Positions 35,964 to 44,794 of a stretch of DNA of 64,000 nt are shown here, piece after piece. Position 1 is the first letter of the stretch. Every line of letters starts with the position of its first letter. Made by a program: the position numbers and the translations under genes. Source of the stretch: Streptomyces sp. NBC_01497. Its GTDB lineage: Bacteria; Actinomycetota; Actinomycetes; Streptomycetales; Streptomycetaceae. The DNA lies in NCBI RefSeq assembly GCF_036250695.1, contig NZ_CP109427.1, forward strand, positions 5,084,001-5,148,000. The letters are read 5' to 3'. The notes under the pieces were generated by a model. That model had not been told where the DNA came from and ran no database searches. It saw only the letters and a program-made list of their open reading frames with translations.

Positions 35964-36720
35964 CGGGCGCTCCTGGGGGCGGGACGGGTCGGCGGCTCTG
36001 CCGGGTTCCATCCTAAGCGGTTGCTCAGGCGGATGGGAGGGTAGTCCCCGCGGGCTCGGGCCCCGAAACCGCGGGGGCGGCTGCGGAGGCGTGAGATGGA
36101 GCACGTGGGGCCCGGCGGGACCGCGCCGCCCGGTGGCGGGCGGACCGCCGCCCTCCTGCCCCGCCGCACGGTCCCCGGAGCGCCTGTGCGGTCCCGCGAC
36201 CGGGCGGGCGGTTACGGGTGGGGCATCCGCCGGCGCCCCTGTCCCCGGAGCGCTTGGGGCCCCGCCCCCGCCCCCGTGTCCGGTCCGCATCGGGGGTGCT
36301 CCCCCACCCGCGCCCCGGCGGCGGAGGGCGGGAAGCGGCGCGTGCGGGCCGGGAGGCCTGGCCGTCCTCGCGGCGCGTCGGGGTGACGGCGGTCGCGACC
36401 GGGTCGGCGGAGTGGCCCGGGTGATGCGGGGCGGCCCGTGAGGGCGTGGCGTGGCGTGTGCGAGGCAGGCCAGGGGGTGAGAGCCGGCGACGGCTCGTAC
36501 GGGCGAGGCGGTGGCTTGCGCGGGCCGGCGGGTGGGGACCGGCGACTTGGCGGTGGCCGGTTCGGCGGTGCGGTGGATGGGGTGGCGGTGTGGTGGATGG
36601 GGCGGCGGAGCGAGCGGAGCAGCGGGGCGACGGGGCGGACGCCGCAGGGGGTGGCGTACGGTCCCCGTACGCCACCCCCTGCGGCCGTCGTGCTCCACGC
36701 CCCGGGCGGACCTCCCCACG
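35964..36720. other. Spacer upstream of the thiolase gene
   Basis: 757 bases of extremely GC-rich sequence without a supportable gene; all frames are Arg/Pro/Gly shadows. It carries the thiolase upstream region and, at the right, the terminator of the SGNH hydrolase gene. Confidence 0.5.
36642..36684 (-). terminator. Perfect 20-bp hairpin after the SGNH hydrolase gene
   Basis: Arms 36642-36661 (CCGCAGGGGGTGG...) and 36665-36684 are perfectly complementary over 20 bp with a 3-base loop, 37 bases past the stop. One of the strongest dyads in the window. Confidence 0.9.
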
Positions 36721-37722
36721 TCACGACTCCTGGTGCGCCTCGCGCGGAGCCGGTTCCTGCTGCGTCACGACATGGCGCCTGCGGCGGTGCTTCAGCAGCG
36801 CCCAGGGAGCGCGCGCACCGGTGACCTCCGTGCCACCCCGCGACGCCGCCTCGGACGCGGCCTTGGCGACCGGCAGCATGTTCTCGTCGCGCAGCACGTC
36901 CAGCCGGTCCGTCTCCGGCCACAGGCCCAGCGTCGCGCAGACCGTCGGCAGGACGGCCATCGCCGCCGTCGCGTACCCGTCGACCGACGGGTGGTAGTGA
37001 TCCGGGCCGAACATCTCGCCCGGGTGCGCCTCGAACTCGGGGCCCAGCAGGTCACCCAGCGACACCGTGCGCCCGCCCTGCTCGACCGTGACGATCGTCT
37101 GCGCCGCCGCCAGCTGCCGGCTCGTACGGCGCGCGAGCCAGCGCAGCGGCTGGTAGACGGGTTCGACCGTGCCCAGGTCCGGGCACGTCGCGACCACCAC
37201 CTCCGCGCCCGCCGTGCGCAGCCGCCGCACCGACGCCGACAGGTACCGCACGGACTGGGTGGGCGCCATCCGGTGCGTCACGTCGTTCGCGCCGATCATG
37301 ATCACGCAGACGTCCGGCAGCCTGGACGGGTCGGAGAGCATCAGCGTGACCTGGCGGTCCAGGTCGTTGGAGCGGGCGCCGGGCAGCGCCACGTTGATCA
37401 GGTCCACCGGCCGTTCCGCCACCGCCGCGAGCCCCGACGCCACCAGCGCCCCCGGCGTCTGGCCGACCCGCCGCACCCCCTGTCCCGCGGCCAGGGAGTC
37501 CCCCAGCATTCCCAGGCGAAGTGCGTCCGCCTGGCCGTATCCGAGCCCGTACCAGCCGTTCCCGTTGGCGGGTACCGGGGCGTCAGGACTGCCCACCCGT
37601 CTCTTGGCGAGCTGTACCTCCGCCAGTAGCACGCCCACCCCCGCCGCACCGATCAGACCGATGCCTCCGCCTCCGAAAGCCGCGCCTGTCGCGATTCGTC
37701 GCGCCACCCTCGCTCTCGACAC
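36721..37722 (-). CDS. SGNH/GDSL hydrolase, membrane-anchored
   Basis: 333 residues. An N-terminal hydrophobic segment (TGAAFGGGGIGLIGAAGVGVLLAEV) should anchor or export it. The SGNH blocks are present: block I GMLGDSLAAGQGV with the nucleophile Ser, block II Gly in VALPGARSND, block III IGANDVTH and block V DHYHPSVDGY with the Asp-His pair. The family hydrolyses esters of lipids or acetylated polysaccharides. A basic tail (LLKHRRRRHVV) ends the protein. The GTG at 37722 was chosen because GGAGG lies 11 bases upstream, while the GTG at 37734 overlaps it; the start is moderately certain. It is divergent from the cystathionine beta-synthase gene. Confidence 0.88.
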   Translation of the reverse strand: MSRARVARRIATGAAFGGGGIGLIGAAGVGVLLAEVQLAKRRVGSPDAPVPANGNGWYGLGYGQADALRLGMLGDSLAAGQGVRRVGQTPGALVASGLAAVAERPVDLINVALPGARSNDLDRQVTLMLSDPSRLPDVCVIMIGANDVTHRMAPTQSVRYLSASVRRLRTAGAEVVVATCPDLGTVEPVYQPLRWLARRTSRQLAAAQTIVTVEQGGRTVSLGDLLGPEFEAHPGEMFGPDHYHPSVDGYATAAMAVLPTVCATLGLWPETDRLDVLRDENMLPVAKAASEAASRGGTEVTGARAPWALLKHRRRRHVVTQQEPAPREAHQES

Positions 37723-37846
37723 TGTCCGAGCCACCTCCTCTGCACACACGCACGTACATCGCATATCTGCCCCCGGAGGGCCCCCGCACCAACGACATCA
37801 GCGGTCCAATCTCGGCCTGTGTGCCGGAAGGCGGCGCGGTGCTGCC

Positions 37847-37888
37847 TAGGCTGCCGTGACTGGGCCGCGCGCACGCCGTGCCTAGGCT
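37847..37888 (+). promoter_or_regulatory. Two TAGGCT -10-like boxes before cbs
   Basis: CCTAGGCTG occurs at 37845-37853 and again at 37881-37889, 36 bases apart, with TAGGCT at 37847-37852 and 37883-37888. Either could serve the cystathionine beta-synthase start at 37944. Confidence 0.4.
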
Positions 37889-37943
37889 GTCGGGACCATC
37901 ACGGAGATCCCGATGGCAGCCCCGGACAAACCGGAGACATACG

Positions 37944-39356
37944 GTGCAATTCCACGAATCGATGATCAGTCTTGTCGGCAATACCCCGCTGGTGAGACTG
38001 CGCAGCGTGACCTCGGGCATTCAGGCGACTGTTCTGGCCAAGGTCGAGTACTTCAATCCCGGCGGCTCGGTGAAGGACCGCATCGCCCTCCGCATGATCG
38101 AGGCGGCCGAGCGCAGCGGCGAGCTGCGCCCCGGCGGCACGATCGTCGAGCCCACGAGCGGCAACACGGGTGTCGGCCTGGCCATCGTGGCGCAGCAGAA
38201 GGGCTACAAATGCCTCTTCGTCTGCCCCGACAAGGTCTCCACCGACAAGATCAACGTGCTGCGGGCCTACGGCGCCGAGGTCGTCGTCTGCCCGACCGCG
38301 GTCGACCCGGACCACCCCGACTCGTACTACAACGTGTCCGACCGCCTGGTACGGGAGACCCCCGACGCCTGGAAGCCGGACCAGTACAGCAACGTGAACA
38401 ACCCCCTCTCGCACTACGAGACGACCGGGCCCGAGCTGTGGAAGCAGACCGACGGCCGCATCACGCACTTCGTGGCGGGCGTCGGCACCGGCGGCACCAT
38501 CTCCGGGACCGGCCGCTACCTCAAGGAGATCAGCGCGGACCGTGCCGAGGGACCGGTGCGCATCATCGGCGCCGACCCCGAGGGCTCCGTGTACTCGGGC
38601 GGGTCGGGACGTCCGTACCTGGTCGAGGGCGTGGGTGAGGACTTCTGGCCGAGCGCCTACGACAGCACGGTGACGGACGACATCGTCGCCGTCTCCGACA
38701 AGGACTCCTTCCAGATGACGCGCCGCCTCGCCAAGGAGGAGGGCCTGCTGGTCGGCGGGTCCTGCGGGATGGCGGTCGTCGCGGCGCTGAAGGTCGCGGA
38801 GGGGCTCGGCCCCGACGACGTGGTGGTCGTGCTGCTGCCGGACAGCGGGCGCGGCTACCTCAGCAAGATCTTCAACGACGAGTGGATGAACGACTACGGC
38901 TTCCTGGAGCACGGCGGCGGTTCCGCCAGCGTCGGCGACGTCCTGCGGCACAAGGAGGGCGCGATCCCGACACTCGTCCACATGCACCCCGACGAGACGG
39001 TCGGCGAGGCCATCGAGGTGCTGCGGGAGTACGGCGTCTCGCAGATGCCGATCGTCAAGCCCGGCGCGGGCCACCCCGACGTGATGGCGGCGGAGGTCGT
39101 CGGCTCGGTCGTCGAGCGCGAACTGCTCGACGCCCTGTTCGCGAAGCGCGCCACCCTGACGGACGCGCTGGAACGCCACATGTCGGCGCCGCTGCCGCAG
39201 GTCGGCTCGGGCGAGCCGGTCGGGGACCTCATGGCGGTGCTGAGCGGCACCGGACGCGAGGGGGCCGACGCGGCGATCGTCCTGGTGGAGGGCAAGCCGA
39301 CGGGCGTCGTGAGCCGGCAGGACCTGCTGTCGTTCCTGTCGGTGGACGGGCGGTAG
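37944..39356 (+). CDS. cbs: Cystathionine beta-synthase with CBS domain pair
   Basis: 470 residues. Residues 1-320 are a type II PLP fold: Lys44 in GGSVKDR binds PLP, PTSGNTGVGLA is the substrate loop, and GVGTGGTISGTGRYLKE holds the phosphate. Residues about 345-465 are two CBS motifs (TLVHMHPDETVGEAIEVLREYGVSQMPIV and PVGDLMAVL... GKPTGVVSRQDLLSFL). It condenses serine with homocysteine to cystathionine in reverse transsulfuration; the CBS pair suggests adenosyl-ligand regulation. A cysteine synthase role is less likely, given the C-terminal domain. GTG 37944 follows GGAG at 8 bases. Two TAGGCT boxes lie upstream. Confidence 0.93.
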   Translation: MQFHESMISLVGNTPLVRLRSVTSGIQATVLAKVEYFNPGGSVKDRIALRMIEAAERSGELRPGGTIVEPTSGNTGVGLAIVAQQKGYKCLFVCPDKVSTDKINVLRAYGAEVVVCPTAVDPDHPDSYYNVSDRLVRETPDAWKPDQYSNVNNPLSHYETTGPELWKQTDGRITHFVAGVGTGGTISGTGRYLKEISADRAEGPVRIIGADPEGSVYSGGSGRPYLVEGVGEDFWPSAYDSTVTDDIVAVSDKDSFQMTRRLAKEEGLLVGGSCGMAVVAALKVAEGLGPDDVVVVLLPDSGRGYLSKIFNDEWMNDYGFLEHGGGSASVGDVLRHKEGAIPTLVHMHPDETVGEAIEVLREYGVSQMPIVKPGAGHPDVMAAEVVGSVVERELLDALFAKRATLTDALERHMSAPLPQVGSGEPVGDLMAVLSGTGREGADAAIVLVEGKPTGVVSRQDLLSFLSVDGR

Positions 39357-39986
39357 GCGGAGCCCGCGTGCGCGGGTGTGTCTGCGCGTCCGGTGCGTCT
39401 GTGCGTGCGGGTGCGTCTGCGCGTGCGGGTATGCCTGCGTCTGCTGGGGCGGGTGGGCCCGGGTGCCCGTGCGCGTGCGGGTGGACGGGCACCCGGGCCG
39501 GGTGGCGGCGCGTGTCGCCGCTGGTGGGAGCGGTCCGGGTTCGGGTCGGCCGGCGTTCGGTCCGGACCGGGCCTTCGGACTGCCGCCGCGCCCCGGGCGG
39601 ATTCGCGCAAGTGGTACGAGGCCGACACGTCCACGCAGCACGCGCTTAACACGCCACGGGCAAGGTGGGTGTCGCGCCGGGGAACGACGGAGCGGCTCCC
39701 GGACCTCCCTTCGGCGCCCGGGCACACGGGTCGGCCCTGACCCGAACCGTGCCCCCTGCGCGGGGACCGCCGTCGTCCCGCCCCCTGTGTCATCACGGGG
39801 GTGCGGCGGTCCCCGCGCTTCTCTCGTCCCCCGCGCCGGCAGGGCGCCCCCGCGTGTTCCCCGGGTACGCCACGGCCGAGGTCGTTCCCGACCGACGGCA
39901 CTGTTCGCGCGGAGGGCTCGCGCCCACCCGTTCCCGTCTGCCGCTCGTGCCTCACCGGCCTTACGTGCCTCACCGCCGCGCCACGG
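39357..39986. other. Spacer between cbs and the deacetylase gene
   Basis: 630 bases between convergent genes. 39365-39490 is a degenerate GTGCGGGTGCGTCTGC-type simple repeat. A long nested hairpin follows at 39758-39818. No gene is supported. Confidence 0.5.
39758..39818. terminator. Long nested hairpin between convergent genes
   Basis: Perfect 15-bp outer arms GCGCGGGGACCGCCG and CGGCGGTCCCCGCGC enclose an inner CCCCTG...CGGGG stem. Confidence 0.75.
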
Positions 39987-40856
39987 TCACGGCTTGTCCG
40001 GGCGGTAGACCTCACCCGGCACGGGCTTGGCCGGCCACAGCAGCTGGGAGACGGTGACGACGGTGTAGCCCTTCTGGTCCAGCGCGGAGAGGATCCCCGG
40101 CAGCGCGGGCGCTGTGCCGGGGTAGATGTCGTGCAGCAGGATGATGCCGTCGCGCCGGGTCTGTTCGAGGACACGCTGCCGGATGACGGCCGAGTCCTTC
40201 GTCTTGTAGTCCTTGGCGGTGACGCTCCACAGCACCTGGGACAGGCCCAGCTCGCGGCAGACCTTCGTGACGTCCTCGTCGGTGCGGCCCTGCGGCGGGC
40301 GCATCAGGGTGGGCGCCTTGCCGGTGATCTTCTTGACCGCGTCCTGGTCGAGCTTGAGTTCCCTGCGCGCCTCGGCCGGCTTGATCTTGGTCAGGATCTG
40401 GTGCGTCCAGGTGTGGTTGCCGATCTCCATCCCGGCGGCGGCCTCCTGCCGCACCAGGTCCGGGTGCTTGAGGACGTGGTTCTTGCCGAGGGTCATGAAC
40501 GTGGCGTGCGCGTGGTACTTCTCCAGCGACTTCAGGACCGCGGGCGTGTACGGGCTGGGGCCCGCGTCGAAGCTGAGCGCCACGCACTTCACCTTCCGGC
40601 AGTCCACCGCCCCCGGTCGGCCTGCCGCGATCGCGGCGGCGCTGCCGGGCGCCGCGCCGACCCCGGTCCTGGCCCTGCCGGTGACGGCGGGCGTGGCGGG
40701 GGCCGCGGGAACGCCCTTGGCGGCGTCCCGCGCGGCCTTGGGGCTGGTCACGGGGTAGGACGCGCCGCAGGCGCTGAGGACGGGGACGAGGCACGCGACG
40801 GCCGCGACGCCGGCGAGGAGCCGTGCGGGGGCCGAGGAGGCTATGTGCTGGGGCAT
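39987..40856 (-). CDS. Polysaccharide deacetylase family lipoprotein
   Basis: 289 residues. The signal peptide ends in the lipobox LSAC, so it is probably a lipoprotein on the outer face of the membrane. After a Pro/Ala linker, the CE4 NodB domain runs from VALSFDAGPSPYTP (catalytic Asp) through GNHTWTHQ (metal-binding His pair) and LMRPPQGRTDE to DGIILLHDIYPGTAPALPGIL. It would remove acetyl groups from peptidoglycan, chitin-like or other amino-sugar polymers. The usual first metal Asp of the FDDGP motif is Ala here (FDAGP), a substitution seen in some active and some inactive members. The start at 40856 follows GGAAG. A promoter lies about 290 bases upstream. Confidence 0.92.
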   Translation of the reverse strand: MPQHIASSAPARLLAGVAAVACLVPVLSACGASYPVTSPKAARDAAKGVPAAPATPAVTGRARTGVGAAPGSAAAIAAGRPGAVDCRKVKCVALSFDAGPSPYTPAVLKSLEKYHAHATFMTLGKNHVLKHPDLVRQEAAAGMEIGNHTWTHQILTKIKPAEARRELKLDQDAVKKITGKAPTLMRPPQGRTDEDVTKVCRELGLSQVLWSVTAKDYKTKDSAVIRQRVLEQTRRDGIILLHDIYPGTAPALPGILSALDQKGYTVVTVSQLLWPAKPVPGEVYRPDKP

Positions 40857-41146
40857 GGCGTTACTTCCGTACTTCCGTGGTTCGGGGAGTGTGAGGGCTG
40901 CGCGGGCCGGTTCGGTCTCCGGCCGTGCGGGGCTCGCCCGCACGGGAGGACATGCGGACGTCGGCCTGACCGCCTGCGTGCCGCGACGGGCAGGGCCGTG
41001 ACCCGTCCGAGGGCATGGGTGTGCCACGGACCTGGGCAGGGATGTGCAATAGACATGGGCATGACAGATGGCCGGATGAAGGGCCGAGCGGAATCCGGCC
41101 TCCTCCGGGCCGGCGCACCGCAGCCTTGTCCGCCACCTGGTCAAGG

Positions 41147-41176
41147 ACTATACATGGTGGGTATACACATGGTGAA
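41147..41176 (-). promoter_or_regulatory. Putative promoter of the deacetylase gene
   Basis: Read on the minus strand: TTCACC (41176-41171), an 18-base spacer and TATAGT (41152-41147). The spacer contains the near-repeat ATACATGGTG/ATACACATGGTG, possibly an operator. Confidence 0.5.
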
Positions 41177-41242
41177 TAGCTGCCCCGGGGAAACCCCCGG
41201 GGGGCGATCTGGCGGGGCGTCACAGCGCGGGGCGACGGGTTG

Positions 41243-41277
41243 GTGCGAGGTGCGAGGTGCGAGGTGCGAGGTGCGAG
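41243..41277. repeat. 7-bp tandem repeat, five copies
   Basis: GTGCGAG repeated exactly five times. Confidence 0.95.
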
Positions 41278-41300
41278 GTCGGGCCGGGCCCTGCCGGATC

Positions 41301-41366
41301 CTTCGGTGCGACTCGGTGCGACTCGGTGCGACTCGGTGCGACTCGGTGCGACTCGGTGCGGGCTCG
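41301..41366. repeat. 10-bp tandem repeat, about six copies
   Basis: ACTCGGTGCG at 41311, 41321, 41331, 41341 and 41351, with degenerate flanking units. Confidence 0.95.
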
Positions 41367-41608
41367 GTCCGACCGGACACGCCTAGGCCCAGTGGCACAG
41401 CCAGAACTCAGGGGCGCGGCCGGGGCCCGTGGGCGCCGGGCTCGCACGGGGCGTGGGTGCCCGTGAGGTCGGGCGGGCGGGAGTGCCGCGCGGCGGCGGA
41501 GGCGGGCAGGGCGGCGGCGGTCGGGCCCGGGGCGGCCGGCCCCGGTCGGTCATGCCACGGGCTGTCGCGCATCCCACGGGCGGTCGGGCCCGGGGCAGCC
41601 GGCTCCGG

Positions 41609-42016
41609 TCAGTCCTCCCACGTCGAGCGGCGGTGGGCGCGGGCCCAGGGCCAGAAGCGGGTGGAGTGGACGGTGTTCACGCCCACGATCCCCAGCCACG
41701 CCACGAGCAGGCCCGCGAGGCCGCCGAGCGATCCCGCGATCGCCGAGAGCGGCACGGCCAGGACCAGCGAGACGATGCCGAAGCCGTACCGCTCGCCGAA
41801 GCCGTCCTCGGTACGCGGGCGGGAGGCGCCGCGCGCCACCACGAGCTGCTGCTCGGCGAGTTCGCGCCTGACGCGCTTGTCCGTCGCGCCGAGGCGCTGC
41901 TCGACCTTGTCCAGGAACGAGTCCACGAGCGCGGAGTCGTAGTCCTCGCCGAGCTCTCGGCGGGCCTGGAGGGTGGCGTTGAGCTCCTTCTTGAGCTCCG
42001 GGTCGTGGGTGTCCAT
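41609..42016 (-). CDS. Small integral membrane protein
   Basis: 135 residues. The N-terminal half is a charged helix or coiled coil (LKKELNATLQARRELGEDYDSALVDSFLDKVEQRL... RRELAEQQLV). It is followed by one or two membrane segments (GIVSLVLAVPLSAIAGSLGGLAGLLVAWLGIVGVNTV) and a short basic tail. Proteins with this layout (a DxxLVDSFLDKVE helix before a hairpin of membrane helices) recur in Streptomyces as unannotated integral membrane proteins. The start at 42016 is the first Met of the conserved-looking helix. Divergent from the RpiR regulator gene. Function unknown. Confidence 0.78.
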   Translation of the reverse strand: MDTHDPELKKELNATLQARRELGEDYDSALVDSFLDKVEQRLGATDKRVRRELAEQQLVVARGASRPRTEDGFGERYGFGIVSLVLAVPLSAIAGSLGGLAGLLVAWLGIVGVNTVHSTRFWPWARAHRRSTWED

Positions 42017-42148
42017 ACCCCATGACGGTAGGCGTCGGGGCCCCTCCGCACACGGGGGTTAGCCCCCCTCTTCGCCTTCGTGTCCACCCCTCCGGAGCCC
42101 CGTCAGGGGCGTGCGGAGTGTCCGTGCGGGTCGCCGCGGGACGACTCT

Positions 42149-42190
42149 GTATGAAGCTATGCATACGGGTGCGGTAGTGAATGGATCACT
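42149..42190. promoter_or_regulatory. Operator-like palindromes upstream of the rpiR gene
   Basis: Two dyads, GTATG-aagctatg-CATAC (42149-42166) and AGTGA-atgga-TCACT (42176-42190, perfect). The second ends 3 bases before a TACCTT -10 (42193-42198) that lies 6 bases from the ATG, so it could support autorepression of a leaderless transcript. Confidence 0.45.
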
Positions 42191-42204
42191 GATACCTTGC
42201 CCGC

Positions 42205-43050
42205 ATGAGCGACACCCCCGCCGAGCGGTTGCAGCGCCTCTTCGAGGGGCACCGCCTGACCCCCGCGCAGCGTCGCATCGCGCACAGCATGGTGCGCCGG
42301 GCCGGTGAGGCGCCGTTCCTCTCCAGCGTCGAGCTGGCCGAACTGGCCGGGGTGAGCCAGCCCTCCGTCACGCGGTTCGCCGTCGCGCTCGGTTTCGACG
42401 GGTACCCCGCGCTGCGCAGGCATCTGCGCGAGGTCGCGCCCTCCGCACCGCCGGAGACGAGCCACCAGGACGCCGAGTGCAACGCGTACCAGCAGGCCGT
42501 GCTCGGCGAGATCGACAACCTGCGCGAACTCGCCGCGCTGCTGGCCGACCCCACTCCCGTGGAACGGGCCGGCCGGCTGCTCGCCGCGTCCCGGCCGCTC
42601 CCCGTGCTCGGCCTGCGCGCGGCCTCCTCGCAGGCGCGTGGATTCGCGTACTTCGCGGCCAAGGTGCACCCCGATGTGCGCCTGCTGGACGAGGGCGGCA
42701 GCATGCTCGTCGACCGGCTCGACGCCGCCCGCCGCAGCGGGGCCACCGCGCTCATGTGCTTCGCCCTGCCGCGCCACCCGCGCGAGGTGGTCGAGGCGTT
42801 GGCGCACGCGCGGGAGATCGGGCTGACCGTGGTGACCGTCGCCGACTCCTCGTTCGCGCCGGTCGCCCCGTACAGCGATGTCCTCATCCCGGCCGCCGTC
42901 GGCACCGGACTCGCCTTCGACACGGTGTGCGCACCCATGCTCCTCGGGCGCGTGCTGCTGGAAGCGATGTGCGACGAACTGCCGGACGCACCCACCCGGC
43001 TGGAGGAGTTCGACGCGGCCGCCCTCGCCCGCGGGCTCTTCGCCGAGTGA
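42205..43050 (+). CDS. MurR/RpiR family transcriptional regulator
   Basis: 281 residues. The N-terminal HTH_6 domain (about 1-75: LTPAQRRIAHSMVRRAGEAPFLSSVELAELAGVSQPSVTRFAVALGFDGYPALRRHLRE) is followed by a linker and an SIS sugar-isomerase domain (about 120-260: LPVLGLRAASSQARGFAYF, RSGATALMCFALPRHPREVVEAL). RpiR proteins respond to phosphosugars or related ligands, and some streptomycete and pseudomonad members control amino acid or hut genes. The hut operon is 6 kb downstream, so a role there is possible but unproven. Probably leaderless, with operator-like palindromes just upstream. Confidence 0.92.
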   Translation: MSDTPAERLQRLFEGHRLTPAQRRIAHSMVRRAGEAPFLSSVELAELAGVSQPSVTRFAVALGFDGYPALRRHLREVAPSAPPETSHQDAECNAYQQAVLGEIDNLRELAALLADPTPVERAGRLLAASRPLPVLGLRAASSQARGFAYFAAKVHPDVRLLDEGGSMLVDRLDAARRSGATALMCFALPRHPREVVEALAHAREIGLTVVTVADSSFAPVAPYSDVLIPAAVGTGLAFDTVCAPMLLGRVLLEAMCDELPDAPTRLEEFDAAALARGLFAE

Positions 43051-43152
43051 CCACCGCGGTCTTTCTCAGGCCTCCTTCACCTTCTCTCATGGCTCCCTCA
43101 CGTGCTCTCACTACGCTGCGGACACCAACGGCAGCCGCGGAGGAGGCACATC

Positions 43153-43719
43153 ATGGCGCGCGGAGGGCAGCAGTCCCTGGCCCGGGTGGCGGTGATCGTG
43201 CGGGCGGGTTCCGTCCCACTGTTCTGGCTGGGTGCACTGTCCGCCGGAGTGGGCCTGCTGCTGCCCGGGTTCACCGGGCGGCACGTCGGCGCCTACGCGG
43301 GGGCCGCACTGTTTGTGGGGTGCGCGGCCGTCGTCGCCCTCGTACGGCGCGGCCGCTACCGGGCGTGGGCCGACCGTGCTTCGCGCGCGGGCAAGTTCGA
43401 CCTCCTGCAGGACCGGGTGGTCACCCAGCGGAACTGGCGGCGGGCCCACCGGTGGTGGCTCGTCGCCGCGTTCGTGGTCGGCGTCGCCTGCTCGTTCGCG
43501 GTGCCTGCCGCGTTCGGCATGGCCGTCGCGGGCACCGGAGCCGGGCTGTGGCTGAAGGCAGTGTGGATCGGCCGCGGAGAGCGGAGGAACGACGCGATCC
43601 TGTGGGTCCGTACGGACTGGGCCGGAACCGGCCGCCCCGTCGGCAAGCAGGTCAAGGGGTACCGGACGACCGGCATCCTGGCGGGCGACGCCGCGCCCGG
43701 CGGAACACGGCGCCGCTGA
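43153..43719 (+). CDS. Hypothetical membrane protein
   Basis: 188 residues, function unknown. Two membrane segments near the N terminus (LFWLGALSAGVGLLLPGF, YAGAALFVGCAAVVALV) and a second pair later (WWLVAAFVVGVACSFAVPAAFGMAVAGTGAGLWL) flank a basic cytoplasmic loop (RRGRYRAWADRASRAGKFDLLQDRVV). The C terminus is basic and ends RRR. Start 43153 has GGAGGCA 5 bases upstream. It lies about 100 bases after the RpiR gene on the same strand and is convergent with the Roadblock cluster. A GC-rich hairpin at 43806-43833 separates the convergent ends. Confidence 0.7.
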   Translation: MARGGQQSLARVAVIVRAGSVPLFWLGALSAGVGLLLPGFTGRHVGAYAGAALFVGCAAVVALVRRGRYRAWADRASRAGKFDLLQDRVVTQRNWRRAHRWWLVAAFVVGVACSFAVPAAFGMAVAGTGAGLWLKAVWIGRGERRNDAILWVRTDWAGTGRPVGKQVKGYRTTGILAGDAAPGGTRRR

Positions 43720-43842
43720 GCCGCTGAGCCGCCGCGAGTACGGGCCCGGGCGCCGTACCCACGGCGAGGTCGGGACGGGCCGGGGCGCCGTACTCACAGC
43801 GAAGCGGGGACCGGGGGCCCTCGGCCCCGGACCGGTTACCCG

Positions 43843-44217
43843 TCAGAGATCCAGTTCGGACTCGACCTTGGCGAGCTGGTGGCGGGCCATCGCCAGGTTC
43901 GCCCTGCTCTTGTCCAGCGCGAGATAGAGGAACAGGCCGTTCTTCCCGCGTCCCTTGAGCAGACGGATCAGGTGGTACTGGTTGCCCAGCGTGATCAGGA
44001 TGTCCTCGATCTCGTCCTTCATCCCGAGCATTTCCATCGTGCGGACCTTCGCTCTGACCACGTCCGTGTTGCCGGCGGCCGCGACGGTCAGGTCGAGGTC
44101 CTTGCCGCCGCCGACCGTGCCGAGCGCCATACCGCTGGTGTAGTCGACGAGCGCGGCGCCGATCGCGCCGTCGATGGAGGTGAGGGCATCCTTGAGGGAG
44201 GCTTCGGTGTTGGCCAT
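43843..44217 (-). CDS. Roadblock/LC7-like domain protein
   Basis: 124 residues, a single Roadblock/LC7 fold: helix (SLKDALTSIDGAIGAALVDYTSGMALG), strands with DLTVAAAGNTDVVRAKVRTMEMLG, then IEDILITLGNQYHLIRLL and NGLFLYLALDKSRANLAMARHQLAKVE. In bacteria such proteins (MglB, conservon CvnB) bind small Ras-like GTPases and set polarity or signalling. It is the last gene of a four-gene minus-strand cluster with a second Roadblock protein (44320), a DUF4388 protein (44795) and a third Roadblock-like protein (46042). No GTPase or kinase is present. The start at 44217 (MANTEASL) has AGGAAG upstream; upstream codons are Thr/Lys-rich and unlikely to be translated. Confidence 0.83.
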   Translation of the reverse strand: MANTEASLKDALTSIDGAIGAALVDYTSGMALGTVGGGKDLDLTVAAAGNTDVVRAKVRTMEMLGMKDEIEDILITLGNQYHLIRLLKGRGKNGLFLYLALDKSRANLAMARHQLAKVESELDL

Positions 44218-44319
44218 GGGTGTCGTACTTCCTTTGCTTGTGGTGGCCGTCTTCTTCACTGTCCTGCGGCCACGGGTCGTTGAGGTCGTGGGGGGTTTCC
44301 CGGAGGCTGAAGTCATCGC

Positions 44320-44712
44320 TCAGGCGTTCTCCAATCGGTCGAGGGCGCCGTCCACCAACTCACCGATCCGCGCGCTCGACCTGCGGGCCTCCAGGTGCAA
44401 CCGGCCCACGTTGGTCCGCGGTTCGGCCAGCAGCGTCAGCACCGCCGACGAGCCCGCCGCGTAGGTCGCGACGTAGCCGCGCTCACCTCGTACGAGGAGT
44501 TCGCGGAAGTCGCCCTGCCCCGTGGTCTCCGTCAGACGCTGCGCCACACCCAGTGCGGCGGCGGTCAGAGCGGCCACGCCCTCCGCCTGGTTGCCCGCGG
44601 TCTCCTGGGCGAGCACCAGTCCGTCGGCGCTCGCCGCGAGCGCTCCCGTCACCTGGGGGAGGCAGGCCCTGAGGCGTCTCAGCTCGCCGAGCACATCGGC
44701 CTCTGCCGTCAT
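44320..44712 (-). CDS. Second Roadblock/LC7-like domain protein
   Basis: 130 residues. Helix-strand pattern of the Roadblock fold: DVLGELRRLRACLPQVTGALAASADGLVLAQE, VAALTAAALGVAQRLTETTGQGDFRELLVRGERGYVATYAAGSSAVLTLLA, then NVGRLHLEARRSSARIGELV. This is closer to CvnB-type streptomycete members than the 43843 protein is (S-x-D-G-L-x-L-A signature). The start at 44712 has AGAGGAG 7 bases upstream. It lies between the first Roadblock gene and the DUF4388 gene, with gaps of about 80-100 bases. Interaction with the neighbouring proteins is inferred, not shown. Confidence 0.85.
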   Translation of the reverse strand: MTAEADVLGELRRLRACLPQVTGALAASADGLVLAQETAGNQAEGVAALTAAALGVAQRLTETTGQGDFRELLVRGERGYVATYAAGSSAVLTLLAEPRTNVGRLHLEARRSSARIGELVDGALDRLENA

Positions 44713-44794
44713 CAGCTGTCTCCTCTCGGCGCGTTGCCGCAACGTGCGCCTCATGACGGTGTGGTCGGGGCGTGTCCGGTGGGGGAGCAGGGGA

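Larger units (their letters stand above)
40857..41608. other. Spacer with simple-sequence repeats
   Basis: 752 bases, no supportable gene. Holds the deacetylase promoter (41147-41176) and two short tandem arrays at 41243-41277 and 41301-41366. Confidence 0.5.

Noticed and set aside
35964..36720. Upstream extension of the thiolase frame by about 250 codons
   Set aside because: The thiolase family begins at MPEAVIVSAARSP; upstream codons are Pro/Arg-rich and cross the SGNH terminator.
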